Shown: positions 7,692 to 14,433 of the stretch, one piece after another | How positions within the stretch are numbered: position 1 is the stretch's first letter | Layout of the letters: each line of letters opens with the position of its first letter | Source of the DNA: a bacterium | GTDB taxonomy: Bacteria; Verrucomicrobiota; Verrucomicrobiia; Chthoniobacterales; Terrimicrobiaceae | DNA: 16,486 bases | Assembly (NCBI GenBank): GCA_009920585.1 | Contig: RFZT01000021.1 | Location: forward strand, 1 to 16,486 | Reading direction: 5' to 3' | The notes under the pieces: model-generated | Databases searched by the model: none | Seen by the model: the letters and a program-made list of their open reading frames with translations, nothing else | Told to the model about the DNA's origin: nothing | Position numbers and translations under genes: made by a program

Positions 7692-8461
7692 CACGTATCC
7701 ACTCCAGTTCTGTCGTTGATCCCAGCGCCGTCGTTCATCCCGATGCGGAGATCGGGCCCTTCTGTCATGTTGGTCCCTTAGTCGAGATTGGCAGTGGTAC
7801 GCGTCTAATCAGTCATATATCCATCGCTGGCCCCACGCGCATCGGACAGGAGAATGTTTTTTATCCTCACTCCTCGATCGGGCAACGTTCTCAGGATTTG
7901 AAATACACAGCCGAGCCGACCTATCTCGAGATTGGCGACCACAATTCTTTTCGTGAGTTTTGTACGGTCAACAGAGGTACCCTTCCAGGAACGAAGACCG
8001 TCATCGGTTCTCATGGCAACTTCCTTGCCTACTCGCATATCGCCCATGATTGCACTGTCGGCGATCACGTTATTTTCTCGAACAACGGAACTATTGCGGG
8101 CCATGTGACTGTAGAAGATCATGCCATCATTGGCGGGCTTTCCGGAGTTCATCAATTTTGCCGAATCGGGCGCAATTCCATTATCGGGGGTTGCACCAAG
8201 ATCGTTCAGGACGTCCCGCCATTCATGATAGCAGATGGAAATCCGGCCGAAGTGCGAGGCATCAATCAAGTTGGTCTGGAGCGCCATGGTTTTTCTGCAG
8301 ACTCGACCCGAGCCCTTCGCGAGGCCTACCGCCTGCTTTACCGTTCGAATCTCAACGTGAAACAAGCGTGCGAGAAAATCGCTCTCGATCACAGCGGGCC
8401 TGACGTCATTCAGGTCCTCCTAGACTTCATTGCGGCCAGTCAGCGCGGAATCATCCGCTAG
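7688..8461 (+). CDS. lpxA: UDP-N-acetylglucosamine acyltransferase LpxA
   Basis: Transfers a 3-hydroxyacyl chain from ACP to the 3-OH of UDP-GlcNAc, the first step of lipid A synthesis. The 257 residues are normal length. Left-handed beta-helix hexapeptide repeats fill about residues 1-190. SIGQRSQDLKY matches the E. coli SIGEVNQDLKY segment. The catalytic His is His120 (SHIAHDCTVG, E. coli His125), and QDVPPFMIADGNPAEVRGIN closes the repeat. Gly168 aligns, without gaps from the catalytic His, with E. coli Gly173, a residue of the acyl-chain ruler; a Gly there fits a long (about C14) chain, which is inference. It overlaps the lpxC-fabZ stop codon by four bases, so the two are translationally coupled. 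Confidence 0.97.
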   Translation: MTRIHSSSVVDPSAVVHPDAEIGPFCHVGPLVEIGSGTRLISHISIAGPTRIGQENVFYPHSSIGQRSQDLKYTAEPTYLEIGDHNSFREFCTVNRGTLPGTKTVIGSHGNFLAYSHIAHDCTVGDHVIFSNNGTIAGHVTVEDHAIIGGLSGVHQFCRIGRNSIIGGCTKIVQDVPPFMIADGNPAEVRGINQVGLERHGFSADSTRALREAYRLLYRSNLNVKQACEKIALDHSGPDVIQVLLDFIAASQRGIIR

Positions 8462-8483
8462 TTCAAGTCATCTTCGTCTCTTT

Positions 8484-9491
8484 ATGTCTACTGTTCACGC
8501 CTACGCCGCCACATCACCGAGTTCGCCACTCACGCCTTTCACATACGAGTTGCCGCCCATCGATGCCGAGCATGTCGATATCCGCGTCGAGTATTGCGGT
8601 ATTTGCCATTCCGATTTGAGCATGCTTCGCAATGAGTGGGGCTTCACGACCTACCCGCTGGTTCCCGGCCATGAGGTCGTCGGACGAGTCGAAGTTGTTG
8701 GATCGTTGGTCAAGAATCTCAAGGTCGGTGATCGTGTCGGCCTCGGTTGGTTTTCGGAGAGCTGTATGACTTGCCCTCAATGCATGGGTGGCGACCACAA
8801 TCTCTGTGGATCCGGTGAAGGAACGATCGTAGGTCGTCATGGGGGATTCGCGGATCTCGTACGAGCCCACTGGGCTTGGGCTATCAAAATTCCCGAAGCT
8901 TTACCCGCCGTCAGCGCAGGCCCCCTCTTTTGCGGTGGCATTACAGTTTTCAGTCCCATCGTGGAATTTAATGTCCGACCGACTGATCGTGTCGGAGTCA
9001 TAGGTGCTGGCGGACTTGGCCACCTTGCTATCCAGTTTCTCAATAAGTGGGGCTGCGAAGTCACGGCCTTTTCCTCCACGCCCGATAAAGCGGACGAACT
9101 CACCAAGCTTGGTGCCCATCGCGTCGTTAACTCCCGCGATAGCGAAGCTCTAAAAGCCGAAGCGGGTCGTTTTGATTTCATCATCAGCACTGTCGCCGTC
9201 CCGCTTGAGTGGATGGCTTATGTCGCGGCTCTTGCTCCCAAGGGACGCCTACACACAGTCGGAGCTATTCCCGAACCGGTCGCACTGGAGGCGTTCCCAC
9301 TGATCATGGGGCAGCGTTCCTTCTCCGGTTCCCCACTTGGGAGCCCAGCCACCACGGCACTCATGCTTGAGTTTTGCGCCCGCCACGGCATCGCGCCCAT
9401 GGTGGAGGAGTTTCCGCTTTCCGAAGTCAATAAAGCCATCGACCGCCTCGAGAATGGAAGCCCTCGTTACAGGGTCGTCCTCAAGGCGTGA
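8484..9491 (+). CDS. ahr: Zinc-dependent NAD(P)H aldehyde reductase, Ahr (YjgB)-like
   Basis: Medium-chain alcohol dehydrogenase that would reduce aldehydes to alcohols. The 335 residues closely resemble E. coli Ahr throughout (VEYCGICHSDLSMLRNEWGF; GPLFCGGITVF; EVTAFSSTPDKADEL). Catalytic zinc ligands are Cys38, His63 (PGHE) and Cys150. The structural zinc site has Cys94, Cys97, Cys100 and Cys108. The Rossmann motif GAGGLGH is at about 174-180; SS after the second strand, rather than an acidic residue, fits NADPH use. The ATG at 8484 is chosen over an upstream in-frame one at 8430 that lies inside lpxA. It follows lpxA by 22 bases but shows no functional link to lipid A. Confidence 0.9.
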   Translation: MSTVHAYAATSPSSPLTPFTYELPPIDAEHVDIRVEYCGICHSDLSMLRNEWGFTTYPLVPGHEVVGRVEVVGSLVKNLKVGDRVGLGWFSESCMTCPQCMGGDHNLCGSGEGTIVGRHGGFADLVRAHWAWAIKIPEALPAVSAGPLFCGGITVFSPIVEFNVRPTDRVGVIGAGGLGHLAIQFLNKWGCEVTAFSSTPDKADELTKLGAHRVVNSRDSEALKAEAGRFDFIISTVAVPLEWMAYVAALAPKGRLHTVGAIPEPVALEAFPLIMGQRSFSGSPLGSPATTALMLEFCARHGIAPMVEEFPLSEVNKAIDRLENGSPRYRVVLKA

Positions 9492-9508
9492 AAAATCCGA
9501 AAAACATC

Positions 9509-9538
9509 TTTACCCAACGCTTGAGCAAAGCGTAGATT
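9509..9538 (+). promoter_or_regulatory. Candidate sigma70-type promoter for tRNA-Gln
   Basis: TTTACC (9509-9514), an 18-base spacer, then TAGATT (9533-9538). Transcription would start near 9545, about 8 bases before the tRNA. It lies in the gap after the ahr stop codon. Pattern match only. Confidence 0.35.
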
Positions 9539-9552
9539 CTCGCTCCCCATTT

Positions 9553-9626
9553 TGCCTTATGGTGTAACGGTAGCACAAATGATTCTGGATCATTTTGTCA
9601 TGGTTCGAATCCATGTAAGGCAGCCA
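9553..9626 (+). tRNA. tRNA-Gln (anticodon CUG)
   Basis: All four arms can be drawn in 74 bases including an encoded CCA. The acceptor is TGCCTTA/TAAGGCA with discriminator G. The D arm is GTG-TAACGGTAG-CAC. The anticodon arm is AATGA-TTCTGGA-TCATT, with CTG at positions 34-36, reading CAG. The variable loop is TTGT, and the T arm is CATGG-TTCGAAT-CCATG. The weak U1-A72 pair and G73 are classical Gln identity elements. Only this tRNA is seen in the window; a UUG isoacceptor would be elsewhere. Confidence 0.97.
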
Positions 9627-9729
9627 TCTGATACCGCTTCAGATTTAGTCAACTGGCGAAAAAAAACATCCAGCCTCTAGGTGTTGTTAGCTTTTTCCTC
9701 GTGCGATTGGTGCACCCAGGACTCTATTT

Positions 9730-10287
9730 ATGCCAGCAGCCAACGATCTTCGCAAAGGGATGGCCATCCGTTACAACGGAAATCCGGCCATTGTTCTTGA
9801 AATTCAACATCGCACACCAGGCAATCTTCGTGCATTCGTGCAATGCATTGTCCGGTATATCGGAACGGGAAAGTCTGCCGATATCCGATTCTCTTCGACG
9901 GAAAAGGTAGACGTGGTGGACGTTCAGCGCCAACCACTCGAGTTCAGCTACAGTGACCATCATGGCTACCATTTCATGGATACCGCGACCTATGAGACGA
10001 TCACGTTGAACGAAGAACTCATTGCTGACGCTAAACAATATCTCGTCGAGAATCTCAAAGTCGAAGTCCTTAGCATCGAAGGTCGCCCAGCTCAAATTGA
10101 GATACCATCTTCTGTGGTTCTTAAAGTCACTGAATCTCCCGAGGGAGTTCGTGGTGACTCTGCTAACAACGTGCAGAAGCAGGCGACACTGGAGACTGGC
10201 AAGATTATCAACGTGCCTTTGTTCATTAAAGAAGGCGAATTGGTGAAGGTCAGCACGGTCGACGGCACCTACATGAGCCGAGCCTAA
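9730..10287 (+). CDS. efp: Elongation factor P with Asn at the tip position
   Basis: Relieves ribosome stalling at proline runs by entering between the P and E sites. The 185 residues have the three EF-P domains: an N-terminal KOW-like domain (DLRKGMAIRYNGNPAIVLEI), the middle OB domain (FSYSDHHGYHFMDTATYETI) and the C-terminal OB domain ending KVSTVDGTYMSRA, with the GDSANNVQKQATLETGKIINVP signature. In E. coli the tip loop is PGKGQAF with modified Lys34; here it is PGNLRAF, with Asn32 at that position and no Lys in the loop. The N-terminus (MPAANDLRKGM) recalls YeiP/EfpL, but the loop has the classical EF-P length. An AGGA lies about 8 bases before the ATG. It follows tRNA-Gln on the same strand. 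Confidence 0.95.
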   Translation: MPAANDLRKGMAIRYNGNPAIVLEIQHRTPGNLRAFVQCIVRYIGTGKSADIRFSSTEKVDVVDVQRQPLEFSYSDHHGYHFMDTATYETITLNEELIADAKQYLVENLKVEVLSIEGRPAQIEIPSSVVLKVTESPEGVRGDSANNVQKQATLETGKIINVPLFIKEGELVKVSTVDGTYMSRA

Positions 10288-10344
10288 TTTTACGGAGAAT
10301 ATCTCATTGACAGCGCTTGTTTCTGAGCGAGCGTAAAATCCTAT

Positions 10345-10503
10345 ATGAAACACCTCATCGTTTGTGCAGCAGTAGTTGTAGCCTTCACCGCCTCCTCCGT
10401 TTTTGCCGGTTCCTGTGATGGTTGCAAGAAAGACAAATCCAAAGAAGGTCAGGACGGAAAAGACGAGAAGAAGTCCTCTCTCACCGTTCAAGTGGGCTTG
10501 TAA
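10345..10503 (+). CDS. Small secreted Cys-containing protein (52 residues)
   Basis: I do not recognise a named family. The ORF encodes a clear signal peptide (MKHLIVCAAVVVAFTASSVFA, likely cut after FA), then a mature part of about 31 residues: GSCDGCKK followed by a Lys/Asp/Glu-rich segment (DKSKEGQDGKDEKK) and SSLTVQVGL. The CxxC pair could bind metal or form a disulfide after export. It lies 57 bases after efp and is followed 19 bases later by a strong intrinsic terminator, which supports it being a real transcribed unit. It has no Shine-Dalgarno, like most genes here. It is easily missed because of its length. Confidence 0.7.
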   Translation: MKHLIVCAAVVVAFTASSVFAGSCDGCKKDKSKEGQDGKDEKKSSLTVQVGL

Positions 10504-10522
10504 TCTCTCACGATCAGCTTAC

Positions 10523-10558
10523 AAACGCGGATGGCAGCAATGCCATTCGCGTTTTTTT
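10523..10558 (+). terminator. Rho-independent terminator
   Basis: A 13- to 14-bp stem (AAACGCGGATGGCA pairing with TGCCATTCGCGTTT, one internal G-T pair) closes a GCAA tetraloop (10537-10540), and a run of seven T follows (10552-10558). It ends the efp / small secreted protein transcript. This is the strongest terminator in the window. Confidence 0.9.
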
Positions 10559-10793
10559 GGCCTCGGCCATTGGCCTCTGCTAGATCGGATATGCGATTGG
10601 AATACGCGGTCGTGTTTGATTTACCCCGAATCCGGCGGAATTAACCACAGAGAACAAAGAGCAAAGAGGGTGAATGAATTAGAGCGAATCCAATTGGATC
10701 GTTTTGTTGGGTTCGCCGCTTTCGGAAACCGCTCTTGTTAATCCTGTAAATCCTGTCTAAAAAGCTGTTTTCGGGTTTACTCTACCTCCCTCC
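10559..10793. other. Gene-free spacer with short repeat motifs
   Basis: No convincing ORF lies between the terminator and the brkB-like gene. It holds a short inverted repeat GGCCATTGGCC, an A/G-rich stretch AACCACAGAGAACAAAGAGC (10643-10662) continuing with a second CAAAGAG unit, a perfect 12-base palindrome ATCCAATTGGAT (10688-10699) and a tandem pair AATCCTGTA/AATCCTGTC (10740-10757). A promoter for the downstream gene must lie here, but I see no good hexamer pair. Confidence 0.5.
10740..10757 (+). repeat. Tandem 9-base repeat AATCCTGT(A/C)
   Basis: Two adjacent copies, AATCCTGTA and AATCCTGTC, about 40 bases before the YihY/BrkB-like gene. The motif and the AACCACAGAG stretch upstream look like intergenic sequences I recall from various environmental genomes, but dispersal in this genome cannot be seen from one window. 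Confidence 0.55.
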
Positions 10794-11681
10794 ATGCGCT
10801 TGATTAAGACATTTCTGCGGAATGGCTGGAAGCTCACCCGTGATGCTGTTTTGATTTTTATTGAAATCGAGGGTGAACAGCGTGCAGCCTCCTTTGCTTA
10901 TTATGCGCTTTTTTCTCTCGTTCCTCTTTTCGCGCTTTTTCTCGTTCTCGGTTCGGTGATCGTGAAGCCAGAGGTGGTGATTGCGACAGCGGAAAACTTT
11001 TTTCCGATGGAGTTAGCCCAGCAAAAACTGGTTTGGCACATGGCGGAAGCTCTCCATAAGTCTCGCAACGGCGTTAGCCTTCTCTCCCTGTTCATATTGA
11101 TTTGGTGTTCGATTCGTTTTTTTCAAGCGCTTGTTCAAGGGGTGAATCGGGCATGGCATCGGATTGATATTCCGTGGTGGAAGCTACCCCTCAAAAATCT
11201 GCTCATGATGGGAGTGCTTGCAAGTGCGCTAGGAATTGGTCTTGTGGCCCCAGTGGCGCTCCAGGCAGCGGGTGAGTTCTTTGCGCTCTTGGAGGAGTTG
11301 CTAAAGGATCAGATGCCGAACATGAAGTTCCACGCGATTGCGTTGACCCTAAGTTGCGGCAGGTATCTAGTGGCGGGAGGGCTGACGTTTTATGCCCTCA
11401 GTGCGCTTTACGTGTTGGCTCCTGGACGCAAGATTTTCTTCAAGCAAATATGGGGAGCGGCTCTAGTCATCACTCTCGCCTTGCAAGTGGGGCAAGGACT
11501 CTTCGGTAACTACGTCGCCAAGATCGTGAATTATAATGCCATCTACGGATCGTTTGGGGCCCTCATGCTAGCGCTCATGTGGGTTTATATCGCTGGGGGG
11601 CTGATTTTATTGGGGGCCTGCTTTTGCGCAGCCGCAGAACAAAGCGAAACGGAGATTACTCCATCCAATTCAAAAAATTGA
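10794..11681 (+). CDS. YihY/BrkB-family inner membrane protein
   Basis: Integral membrane protein of the YihY/virulence factor BrkB family (once misnamed RNase BN); the molecular role is not settled, with transport suggested. The 295 residues contain about six hydrophobic segments, near residues 33-57, 93-115, 135-158, 181-208, 218-238 and 253-280. Family signatures seen: ASFAYYALFSLVPLFALFLV in the first segment; FFQALVQGVNRAWH at about 109-122; LYVLAPGRK; and YGSFGALMLALMWVYIAGG ahead of LLGACF. The start is ATG at 10794. The last 26 bases overlap, tail to tail, a small ORF on the other strand (11656-11808). No partner gene is evident. Confidence 0.93.
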   Translation: MRLIKTFLRNGWKLTRDAVLIFIEIEGEQRAASFAYYALFSLVPLFALFLVLGSVIVKPEVVIATAENFFPMELAQQKLVWHMAEALHKSRNGVSLLSLFILIWCSIRFFQALVQGVNRAWHRIDIPWWKLPLKNLLMMGVLASALGIGLVAPVALQAAGEFFALLEELLKDQMPNMKFHAIALTLSCGRYLVAGGLTFYALSALYVLAPGRKIFFKQIWGAALVITLALQVGQGLFGNYVAKIVNYNAIYGSFGALMLALMWVYIAGGLILLGACFCAAAEQSETEITPSNSKN

Positions 11682-11808
11682 AATTCAAGGAGACCATTAC
11701 TGCTACAGTCAAGACAGTCGTGAGAAATCCTAGGACAGCACAGACGCTGGCTGAGATCAAAACAGTGCGGATGAGTGAGTCTTGTGGGTCGGCGGTGATT
11801 TCGGACAT
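11656..11808 (-). CDS. Predicted small single-pass membrane protein (50 residues)
   Basis: Not recognised. From ATG at 11808 the frame reads MSEITADPQDSLIRTVLISA, continues as an uninterrupted hydrophobic stretch (VCAVLGFLTTVLTVAVMVSL, with the segment covering about residues 14-41), and ends FNFLNWME at TAA 11656. A polar acidic N-terminus, one helix and a short tail look like a genuine small membrane protein. It lies 36 bases downstream of the LolC/E-like permease gene on the same strand, so it may share that transcript. Its end overlaps the convergent BrkB-like gene by 26 bases. No Shine-Dalgarno is visible, so the call rests on composition and context. Confidence 0.5.
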   Translation of the reverse strand: MSEITADPQDSLIRTVLISASVCAVLGFLTTVLTVAVMVSLNFNFLNWME

Positions 11809-11844
11809 GGATTCAGATAATAGAAGCAATTGATATTTGTCAAA

Positions 11845-13131
11845 TCACTCGTGACGGAGGGCTTTCACGGGGTCCAGGCGCGCCGCGAACCAAGCCGGAA
11901 TCAAAGCCGCGAGCGAACATATCGCAAATGCACTCAGACAGATGATCGCCACATCGGACGGCACGATCTCTGCCGGGATTTCGCTGAACTGGTACACCGA
12001 GGGAGGGAAGATCTCGATGTGAAAGGTGTTGGAAAGGAAACGGCTCACCTCGTTGCGATATTGCACCATGCTGATCCCGAGCGCTAGGCCGGTGGCTGTG
12101 CCGAAGACGCCGACGACCATGCCTTGGGCCAAGAAGACACCAATGATCTGGTGGGTTTGCGCTCCAAGGGCCTTCATGACGCCGATCTCGCGTGTTTTCT
12201 GAACGGTCACGGTGATGAGCGTATTCATGATGCCAAATGCCGCTACGAGAATGATGAACATCAGAAGAAAAAACATGACGTTCCGCTCCATTCGTATCGC
12301 ATCGAAGATCTGCTTATTCATATCAATCCAAGTGAGGGCATGCTGGGAGCTCGGAAGGAGCGGGGCGAGTTTGTCTCGAATCTGATCTGCCAAGTTGGCG
12401 TTTTGGGTTCGCAATGCGAGTCCGTGGGCGGCACCGCCGAGATTGTAGAGTTCCTGTCCGATATGCAGTGGAACAATGAGGAACTCGCTATCGTATAAGT
12501 AGCGACCGCTTTCAAAAATGCCGGAGACTTCGAGTTCGGTGGGAAGGATCATTTCCTTAAGGGAAGAGACATCCTTGGTTTTATCTGACGAACGCTCGAT
12601 GCGGTCGATCTCATCGAGGATGTTGTTGAAATTCCCAGGAGAAAATATCGTAATTTTTTCTCCAACGGTGACGCCCAGTTCTCGAGCCAATTCGGAACCA
12701 AGTACTGTCTTGCTTCCATCCAGATCGTATGTCCCTTCGACGATAAAATCGGAGATATTCACGACACCCTTTTCGAGCTCTGGATCGACGCCGCGGATTT
12801 TGGGGGCAAGGCGGCGGTGCTGATACTCAACAATCACCGGACCTTGAACAAATGGAGCTGCAGCGGTCACGCCAGGAGTGCCAATGCAGATGTCGCGTGT
12901 CTTTTCCCAGTCCTCGATTACGCCGCTATTTCCTACGACCAAGTGAGCATCGAAGCCGATCACTTTTCGGCGTAGTTCCTGCTCAAATCCGGTCATCACC
13001 GAGATCACGAGAATCAAAACCATGATGCCTAAAGTGACTCCCAATATCGATACGAGTGTGATCGTAGAGAGAAACGTCCGCTTGGGCTTAAGATAGCGTA
13101 GGGCTAGAAAGAGGCTGAAACTTTTCGACAT
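11845..13131 (-). CDS. LolC/LolE-family ABC transporter permease
   Basis: Inner membrane permease of the FtsX/MacB superfamily, probably part of a lipoprotein-releasing (LolCDE-like) system. The 428 residues have the expected layout: N-terminal FLALRYLKPKRTF, first membrane helix about 21-47, a large periplasmic domain about 48-280, then three helices at about 284-312, 328-355 and 393-415. The cytoplasmic loop EIGVMKALGA (about 315-324) and the C-terminal PAWFAARLDPVKALRHE are hallmark motifs. The periplasmic domain has an extra charged stretch (LDEIDRIERSSDKTKDVSSL, about 172-191) before GIFESGRYLYDSEF. The only ATPase of matching type in the window is at 5648-6340. With one such permease gene visible, it may form a homodimer, which is inference. 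Confidence 0.93.
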   Translation of the reverse strand: MSKSFSLFLALRYLKPKRTFLSTITLVSILGVTLGIMVLILVISVMTGFEQELRRKVIGFDAHLVVGNSGVIEDWEKTRDICIGTPGVTAAAPFVQGPVIVEYQHRRLAPKIRGVDPELEKGVVNISDFIVEGTYDLDGSKTVLGSELARELGVTVGEKITIFSPGNFNNILDEIDRIERSSDKTKDVSSLKEMILPTELEVSGIFESGRYLYDSEFLIVPLHIGQELYNLGGAAHGLALRTQNANLADQIRDKLAPLLPSSQHALTWIDMNKQIFDAIRMERNVMFFLLMFIILVAAFGIMNTLITVTVQKTREIGVMKALGAQTHQIIGVFLAQGMVVGVFGTATGLALGISMVQYRNEVSRFLSNTFHIEIFPPSVYQFSEIPAEIVPSDVAIICLSAFAICSLAALIPAWFAARLDPVKALRHE

Positions 13132-13204
13132 CGTTTTTTATTTATACTCGAACAACGGGACGCGGGAATAATTATCGATGAGCATTTGCTGTCTCTTATG
13201 GGTA

Positions 13205-13234
13205 TTGCAGGTGACTTGCCTCAATGGGTATAGT
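13205..13234 (+). promoter_or_regulatory. Candidate sigma70-type promoter for the YHS-like protein gene
   Basis: TTGCAG (13205-13210), an 18-base spacer and TATAGT (13229-13234), a 5/6 match to TATAAT. The predicted start near 13241 leaves about 7 bases before the ATG at 13248 and would exclude the earlier in-frame ATG at 13224. Pattern match only. Confidence 0.35.
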
Positions 13235-13247
13235 GAGATGCATAGTC

Positions 13248-13529
13248 ATGAATCCCTTCTTTATCACCGCCATTCTCACTCTCTTAACAATTATCCCATC
13301 CTTGCACGCGGACGAGAAGACCGCAGTGAAGCCATATCCGCTTCCAGACTGTGTTATTTCTGAAGAGGCACTGGGCTCCATGGGGAAACCTATTGCGCTT
13401 GTTTACGAGGGGCAGGAAATCAAATTCTGCTGTAAGGACTGCAAGAAAACCTTTGAAAAAAATCCGGCTAAGGCGATGGCGAAGTTTGATGCGGCAGTGA
13501 AGGCTCAAGCGGCGGCTGGCGCCAAGTAG
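13248..13529 (+). CDS. Secreted YHS-like Cys-rich putative metal-binding protein
   Basis: Small exported protein of 93 residues. The signal peptide MNPFFITAILTLLTIIPSLH is probably cut at the LHA/DE junction. The mature part resembles YHS/heavy-metal-binding domains: CVISEEALGSMGKPIALVYE, then IKFCCKDCKKTFEKNPAKAM. Cys35 plus the CCxxC cluster (Cys61, Cys62, Cys65) are likely ligands for a soft metal such as copper; this is family-based inference. The C-terminus is Ala/Lys-rich. An in-frame ATG at 13224 exists, but the one at 13248 gives a proper signal peptide and suits the candidate promoter. It is divergent from the permease gene and convergent with the glycosylase gene. Confidence 0.8.
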   Translation: MNPFFITAILTLLTIIPSLHADEKTAVKPYPLPDCVISEEALGSMGKPIALVYEGQEIKFCCKDCKKTFEKNPAKAMAKFDAAVKAQAAAGAK

Positions 13530-13530
13530 T

Positions 13531-13554
13531 TCGCGAGAGTTTTTATGCTCGCGA
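13531..13554. repeat. Inverted repeat between convergent genes
   Basis: A perfect 7-bp stem, TCGCGAG (13531-13537) and CTCGCGA (13548-13554), flanks a 10-base T-rich loop. It spans the 13-base gap between the two stop codons and the end of the glycosylase gene. No T-run follows on either strand, so a terminator role is possible but weak. Confidence 0.35.
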
Positions 13555-14433
13555 TTGCGTGTAGGAATTTTTGGGATCGGCGGATTTTAGTGCGCTGGGG
13601 CGTGCTTTCTTTTTATCCGTTCTCGCTCGGTGGAAGAGGTATTGCTGCACGTAGCCTGCATAGGGGCCAAGGCGACGTCGTGCGTAGTTCGCAAGTTGTG
13701 TTGGTGTCCCCTCTCGGCCATTTCGCATAGCGAGAAGAATGCGATGAATCCACACGTCGATCGGCACGGCGTCGAGTCGTTCATAGGCAAATAGCAAAAC
13801 GCAATTGGCGACTTTCACGCCGACACCCGGAAGAGTCATGAGTGCAGTGCGCAGTTCTGAGGTGGATCGCTTTTGGAGGGCTTCCAAATCGATGGATCCT
13901 TCAGTGAGGAGGCGGGCGGTTTTGAGGAGGTTCTCGGCGCGGTAGCCAAGTCCGCATTCGAGCAGGGTTTTTTCGTCTGAACGCGCTAGGCGTTCGAAGG
14001 AAGGGTAGGCTGGATGGGGTGATCCAGGCACTGGCGTGCCAATCCGGTTTCGGATCGCGATCGACATGGCTCTTATGTGCGCGACCTGCTTCATAGAGCT
14101 AGTGATGAAAGTGGCAAGGCATTCCCATCTTGGTTGACGAAGGATGCGCAGGCCGTTGCAAAGGGTGAGGGCTTCCTGACTGAGCGGATCTTTTGGAAAA
14201 GCGGCGTAAATCTGCTCCAGTGGATGATCGAGGGCAAAATAGCGATTGAGAATTTCAGGATCTCCTTGATCGATGACGAGACGTTGGTTTTTCTCCGAAA
14301 CGCGCGCCAGATGGTCGCTGATAAGGCCTATCCACGATCCATCAGGTAATGGATCCCAGTGGAAGACTTGCCCGCTTTTCAGTGTCGCTTCAACGGAGAT
14401 GAGGGCGGAGTTTTTTTCAGACACAAGGATCAC
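13543..14433 (-). CDS. OGG1-type 8-oxoguanine DNA glycosylase/lyase
   Basis: Would remove 8-oxoguanine from DNA and nick the abasic site. The 296 residues follow OGG1 rather than MutM or Nth: the N-terminal OGG_N-like part has SGQVFHWDPLPDGSWIG (about 20-36). The glycosylase core has PRWECLATFITSSMKQ (101-116) and a helix-hairpin-helix LPGVGVKVANC with the catalytic Lys207, then VPIDVW with the activating Asp226. These match human OGG1 Lys249 and Asp268. No 4Fe-4S Cys cluster is present. The Lys/Arg-rich C-terminus (RTDKKKARPSALKSADPKNS) is extra. The start is GTG at 14433; an in-frame TGA lies three codons upstream. The gene converges with the YHS-like gene. Confidence 0.9.
   Translation of the reverse strand: MILVSEKNSALISVEATLKSGQVFHWDPLPDGSWIGLISDHLARVSEKNQRLVIDQGDPEILNRYFALDHPLEQIYAAFPKDPLSQEALTLCNGLRILRQPRWECLATFITSSMKQVAHIRAMSIAIRNRIGTPVPGSPHPAYPSFERLARSDEKTLLECGLGYRAENLLKTARLLTEGSIDLEALQKRSTSELRTALMTLPGVGVKVANCVLLFAYERLDAVPIDVWIHRILLAMRNGREGTPTQLANYARRRLGPYAGYVQQYLFHRARTDKKKARPSALKSADPKNSYTQSRA

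Noticed and set aside
7805..8392. 195-codon minus-strand open frame
   Set aside because: Antisense to lpxA, whose identity is certain; no motif in the translation.
10307..10339. Promoter TTGACA ... TAAAAT before the small secreted protein
   Set aside because: The spacer is 21 bases, too long for a standard sigma70 promoter, and the predicted start would fall on the ATG itself. The gene may be read through from efp.
9724..10491. 255-codon minus-strand open frame
   Set aside because: It lies wholly antisense to efp and the small secreted protein gene, which have clear family or signal-peptide support; its translation shows no recognisable motif.
10564..10574. Short inverted repeat GGCCATTGGCC as a second terminator
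   Set aside because: Five-base arms with a one-base centre cannot form a hairpin, and no T-run follows.
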